This document shows positions 61,102 to 64,000 of a DNA stretch of 64,000 nucleotides, piece after piece. This DNA is from Bryobacter aggregatus MPL3 (GTDB taxonomy: Bacteria; Acidobacteriota; Terriglobia; Bryobacterales; Bryobacteraceae). Location of the stretch: NCBI RefSeq assembly GCF_000702445.1, contig NZ_JNIF01000003.1, positions 3,906,001 through 3,970,000 of the forward strand, given 5' to 3'. The notes beneath the pieces are model-generated. The model did not search any database. It was not told the origin of the DNA and saw only the letters and a program-made list of their open reading frames with translations. Position 1 is the first letter of the stretch. Each line of letters opens with the position of its first letter. A program made the position numbers and the translations under genes.

Positions 61102-61533
61102 AACTTTCTTTCCGGCATAGGAAGCGATACCCGGCGGCCGTGAGTGGCGAGGTGTGGCCTGCCTCTCGATAGACCAGCAGATTCGGGGCGGGTCTTTGAG
61201 ACCCAGCTGCCTGATCTGAGGGAAGGGCACAAAGTGCAACTTCCAGCCATGATTTTGACTGTGGCACTCAGCAATCCACTCCGGAAAACCATCTGACTGT
61301 CGAGACTCGGGGATCTGCTGGTATTGTATGTGCGAGGATCAAGGCCGGTTCCGTGGCAGCCAGCACGACATTCAACGGGATGTGGCGAAATTGCTCAAGG
61401 CCTAAGAATGGGTTTGTTCTGCTTTCGCTTGCCTGTTTCTCAAACGGACTTCCTCTCCAGTCTGGGAAGTTCATTACAGGTTCTGGGAAAAAACATCCAA
61501 GACGGCAACGCTGCAAGTCAGTAAACTGGCCGC
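61102..61533. other. Non-coding stretch
   Basis: About 430 bases between the AraC and VOC genes. Short frames on both strands show no recognisable domain and no good ribosome binding sites. No RNA gene or terminator was recognised. Decayed coding sequence is possible, but no family could be assigned. Confidence 0.45.
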
Positions 61534-61974
61534 ATGAAAGTCCTTGAGGTCTTCCCCTATCTCCGTGCCCATGATGCGAATGCGGCTCTTGATTTCTACA
61601 AACGCGCCTTCGGAGCTGTCGAAGGTATGCGCCTGACAGAGCCCAACGGCCGCATCGGCCACGCCGAGTTCCAGATTGGTCCCACCACGCTGATGCTCTC
61701 CGACGAATATCCCGAGTACCAGATCTTGGGCCCTCTCAAGCTCGGTGGTGTTGGCATGGCTGTTCACCTCCACACCGATGATGTCGACGCGCTCACCCAG
61801 CAAGCTCTCGACGCCGGCGCCACGCTGCTCATGCCCCTCCAGAACCAGTTCTATGGAGAGCGCAGTTCAAAAGTGCGTGATCCCTTCGGCCACGAATGGC
61901 TGCTCGGCCAGCACATCGAAGACGTCACTCCGGAAGAAATGCAGCGCCGCTTCAACGAAATGACGAAGTCCTAG
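61534..61974 (+). CDS. VOC-family protein, PhnB/glyoxalase-like
   Basis: This 146-residue protein has two VOC modules typical of PhnB-like proteins: VFPYLRAHDANAALDFYKRAFGAVEGMRL, then HAEFQIGPTTLMLSDEYPE, VDALTQQALDAGATLLMPLQNQFYGERSSKVRDPFGHEWLL. The HEW/FGHEW ending and the YGER segment are common in this family. The function of such proteins is generally unassigned; metal-dependent isomerase or lyase chemistry is possible. It is a single gene with no clear operon partner. Confidence 0.85.
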   Translation: MKVLEVFPYLRAHDANAALDFYKRAFGAVEGMRLTEPNGRIGHAEFQIGPTTLMLSDEYPEYQILGPLKLGGVGMAVHLHTDDVDALTQQALDAGATLLMPLQNQFYGERSSKVRDPFGHEWLLGQHIEDVTPEEMQRRFNEMTKS

Positions 61975-62215
61975 GATCATCCTTTGGCCATCGTCTCCGC
62001 CGGCCCATCAGGTTGCGTCAACCAGCAGATCGCCGACACCCTGGACACTCGTTTCCAAGGCGCCCCTGCCTGGTGGGTTGAGACGACGCTGAGCGTTTCG
62101 GCATAGCCAGGAGTTGGCGCTCCTCGCCAAAAGGCTACGTGCAATTGCTGCCTGTTGCTTCAGGGAGTCAGTGCGTCTGAGGTTGGCCCATTCTGCGGCA
62201 GTACGAATCAGCACC
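61975..62215. other. Non-coding or decayed stretch next to the IS630-type remnant
   Basis: No credible gene was found. A minus-strand frame here gives a helix-rich sequence of about 85 residues with no recognised family. It may be part of the same insertion-sequence debris as the fragment that follows. Confidence 0.4.
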
Positions 62216-62513
62216 AGTCCGGACTTCAGTCCCAAGTCCGCCGACGTGGTCGGCCTGTATCTCAACAGCAAGCCATTATAATCGGCGGCGCGAATTCCTG
62301 GATTGTATGAACGAGGTCATGGCGGCGCATCTGGACCGGGAGATTCCCGTGGGCCTGGCTGAAACGACACCGGCCTGAACCAGCCCTCTGGGCCGGCACA
62401 CGTCAGTTGCGGGTAACCAATCAATGACTGCTTCACTGTCTACAACGGGCCGTCCGCTCCGTTTGAAAAGAAGAAGGCGATTGTGTTCCCCTCGGCTCCA
62501 GCTAATGAGGTAG
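62216..62513 (+). pseudogene. Decayed IS630-family transposase (C-terminal part)
   Basis: Successive pieces in different plus-strand frames match an IS630-type transposase. SPDFSPKSADVVGLYLN resembles the segment that normally precedes VDEK, and REFLDCMNEVMAAHLDREIP matches the stretch before the LDN motif. The third piece is INDCFTVYNGPSAPFE, followed by KKK, close to the normal C-terminus. Stop codons, frameshifts and missing stretches (including the DNxxxHK and NxxE parts) show it is inactive. Terminal repeats were not found. Confidence 0.7.
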
Positions 62514-62520
62514 AGAGATC

Positions 62521-64000
62521 CTAGCTCAAATGCGCCAAATACCGGCTCGCACTCTGCGCTCTCCCGCTCGCATCCCGCATCTGCCAACTAACGCAAAGCC
62601 GCCGCCGGGCCCGGCTCACCGCGACATAGAACAGCCGATGCTCCTCGTCGAGACGTCCCTCGCGAATGCTCCGCCAACTCGGATACTCGCCATCGACGGT
62701 CTTGGCGACAAAGATCGTGTCAAATTCGAGGCCCTTCGCCTGGTGCACCGTCAGAATCCGAACCCGGTCATCCTCCCCCAACTGCCGTTCGAGATCGAGA
62801 CCCAGCGAGGCCAGCTCCAGCGCCTGGTCCAGCGTTGTAGTTCGCCCTACAATCCGGCGTAATTCTTCGATATGCTCCAACCGCTCTTCGCTATTCTCTT
62901 CGCGGCTAAAATGCTCTCGAATCATCCCTTCACGCAGCACCATATCAAGACTCTCAAGCGGCGTCTGTCTGCGGCAACGCTTCCGCCACTCTGACACCTG
63001 ATCGGCCAGCTCCACAAAGCGCTTCTCGAGCACCGCAACGACATCCATGCGTTCGGAGACGCTCCCCCGCAGCTTGCCCTGCAACACCTCCAGCACATCG
63101 ACGGTCATCCGCACATCCTCCATCGCCCGATGCGCCTCGCGCTTCGGCAAGCCCAACGCCTCGACAATGCTCTCCAGCTTGTAGCGCGGCAAGCGCAACA
63201 TCCGCCGACTGATGTCGAGCGTATCGGCGGTGCCTGCAATCTCAAAATCAAGCCCGCTATGCCGCAGCAGCAGCGGCCAGTCATAAGCCTCGAGGTTATG
63301 GCCCACCACGACGCAACCCTTCACAAAGGCAGCAAAATCCGCATAGGCCGTCGCCGCGTCCATCCCTTCGGCTTCCACACGCTCCCGCGTCACGCCATGA
63401 ATCCGCGAAGTCTCCTCGAGGCGCCTCCAATGCTCCGCGCTCGAAGGCCGGATCAGCCGGTAAAACTCAACGCCTCCCTTCAGCGCCGCCAGCTCCACCA
63501 CCTCATCGCTTTCGACATCGAGCCCCGTCGTCTCCGTATCCATCACCACCGTATCCAGGCGCAATAAGGCCCCAAACGGCTCGCCATTCCGGAAAGTCTC
63601 GGGCCGCAACAGGTCTCCCAGACGCAAGCCCGCCTGCTTGGGCAAGGCGGCCAGCTTTTGTAGCGTCATCTCACCAATCCCTTTCGGTGGCGTCTGCAAA
63701 AAGCGATGCAGCGCATTCGCCTCATACGAATTCCGCAGAATCCGCAAATGCGCAATCGCTGTCTTGATCTCCGCCCGCTGGAAGAACTTCTCCTCCTCCA
63801 CACGCACATGCGGAATCTGCCGCTGCTCCAGCGCCTCAGAGACATCCCGCGCCGTAAAGTTCGTCCGCACCAGCACCGCAAAATCGCTCCACCGCTTTGC
63901 ATCGCTTTCTTGAAAGCCGCGAATCGAATCGGCAATCCAGGCATACTCTTCTTGCGCGCTGCCAAACTTCTTCACCAGCACCGGCTCGCCCTCGGCAGCC
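62521..64000 (-). CDS. UvrD/PcrA-type DNA helicase with an inserted DnaQ-like 3'-5' exonuclease (partial, runs off the window)
   Basis: The C-terminal 490 or so residues of a superfamily 1A helicase are present; the 5' part lies beyond position 64000. Helicase motifs IV (FAVLVRTNF), V (VRILTVHQAKGLEFDTIFVAK) and VI (RLFYVAVSRARRRL) bracket an insertion of about 170 residues. The insert is a complete DEDDh exonuclease: VVMDTETTGLD, GHNLEAYDWPLLLRHSG and REAHRAMEDVRMT supply the acidic residues and histidine. The insert follows the 2B-type segment PPKGIGEMTLQKL. The combination suggests a repair or recombination enzyme that unwinds and trims DNA. The first visible residues, GEPVLVKKF, match the start of domain 2A. 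Confidence 0.88.
   Translation of the reverse strand, partial: AAEGEPVLVKKFGSAQEEYAWIADSIRGFQESDAKRWSDFAVLVRTNFTARDVSEALEQRQIPHVRVEEEKFFQRAEIKTAIAHLRILRNSYEANALHRFLQTPPKGIGEMTLQKLAALPKQAGLRLGDLLRPETFRNGEPFGALLRLDTVVMDTETTGLDVESDEVVELAALKGGVEFYRLIRPSSAEHWRRLEETSRIHGVTRERVEAEGMDAATAYADFAAFVKGCVVVGHNLEAYDWPLLLRHSGLDFEIAGTADTLDISRRMLRLPRYKLESIVEALGLPKREAHRAMEDVRMTVDVLEVLQGKLRGSVSERMDVVAVLEKRFVELADQVSEWRKRCRRQTPLESLDMVLREGMIREHFSREENSEERLEHIEELRRIVGRTTTLDQALELASLGLDLERQLGEDDRVRILTVHQAKGLEFDTIFVAKTVDGEYPSWRSIREGRLDEEHRLFYVAVSRARRRLCVSWQMRDASGRAQSASRYLAHLS

Overview
The window looks like part of an acidobacterial chromosome, most likely from the Bryobacterales/Solibacter side of the phylum. This is inferred from gene content, not from a marker-gene comparison. 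The supporting signs are a 1136-residue TonB-dependent receptor with an N-terminal carboxypeptidase-regulatory domain, an adjacent DUF1501 and DUF1549/DUF1553 pair, a PEP-CTERM protein, many Tat-exported proteins, Ig-like modules resembling the Solibacter C-terminal domain (TIGR03437) fused to methyltransferases, and moderately high GC with dense gene packing.

Layout. 1-4.4 kb: TsaC/Sua5, an aldo/keto reductase, a DedA-rhodanese fusion, an exported sugar isomerase and a LysR regulator. 4.5-8.8 kb: a compact leuABCD operon for leucine synthesis. The LysR gene diverges from leuA across an LTTR-type palindrome, and LeuA is short. 8.8-11.3 kb: minus-strand methyltransferase with Ig modules, a PspC protein, and a Wzt-like protein whose ATPase domain is collapsed. 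11.3-19.9 kb: a plus-strand run of six overlapping or abutting genes (beta-helix protein, methyltransferase, ceramidase-like, PhoD-like, patatin/beta-barrel, GH5), apparently a translationally coupled unit of exported hydrolases. 19.9-21.1 kb: a decayed IS5-type transposase with a small internal inversion.

21.1-25.8 kb: the DUF1501/DUF1553 pair and the PEP-CTERM protein. 26.0-26.7 kb: RNase P RNA and, converging on it, an unannotated minus-strand transcription unit with its own promoter, a 15-nt perfect complement to the usual 16S rRNA 3' end, a 17-codon frame and a shared terminator. 26.8-32.1 kb: an MFS permease, a lipoprotein with IPT repeats, and a polyprenyl-type glycosylation trio. 32.2-34.8 kb: ftsY, ribD, ribE. 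35-39 kb: a GGDEF/EAL protein, acetoacetyl-CoA synthetase and tatA. 39-42.8 kb: a fused 2-oxoacid dehydrogenase E1, then an exported FMN alpha-hydroxyacid dehydrogenase with a six-haem cytochrome. 42.9-46.8 kb: PilZ, a sigma-54 activator and a membrane HD-GYP/GAF/GGDEF protein, which with the EAL protein form a c-di-GMP signalling patch.

46.8-48.9 kb: VOC protein, AraC regulator and a Tat-exported beta-propeller. 48.9-56.4 kb: a sugar-acid-type catabolic locus (DapA-like aldolase/dehydratase, MFS transporter, GntR regulator, TonB receptor, enolase-superfamily dehydratase), with a tandemly duplicated promoter in front of the receptor. 56.3-64 kb: DUF4143 ATPase with flanking repeats, DUF3500 protein, M23 peptidase, MiaE, AraC, VOC protein, a decayed IS630-type transposase, and a UvrD-type helicase with a DnaQ-like exonuclease inserted in it, cut by the window edge.

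No tRNA, intact rRNA gene, CRISPR array or intact insertion sequence was seen.
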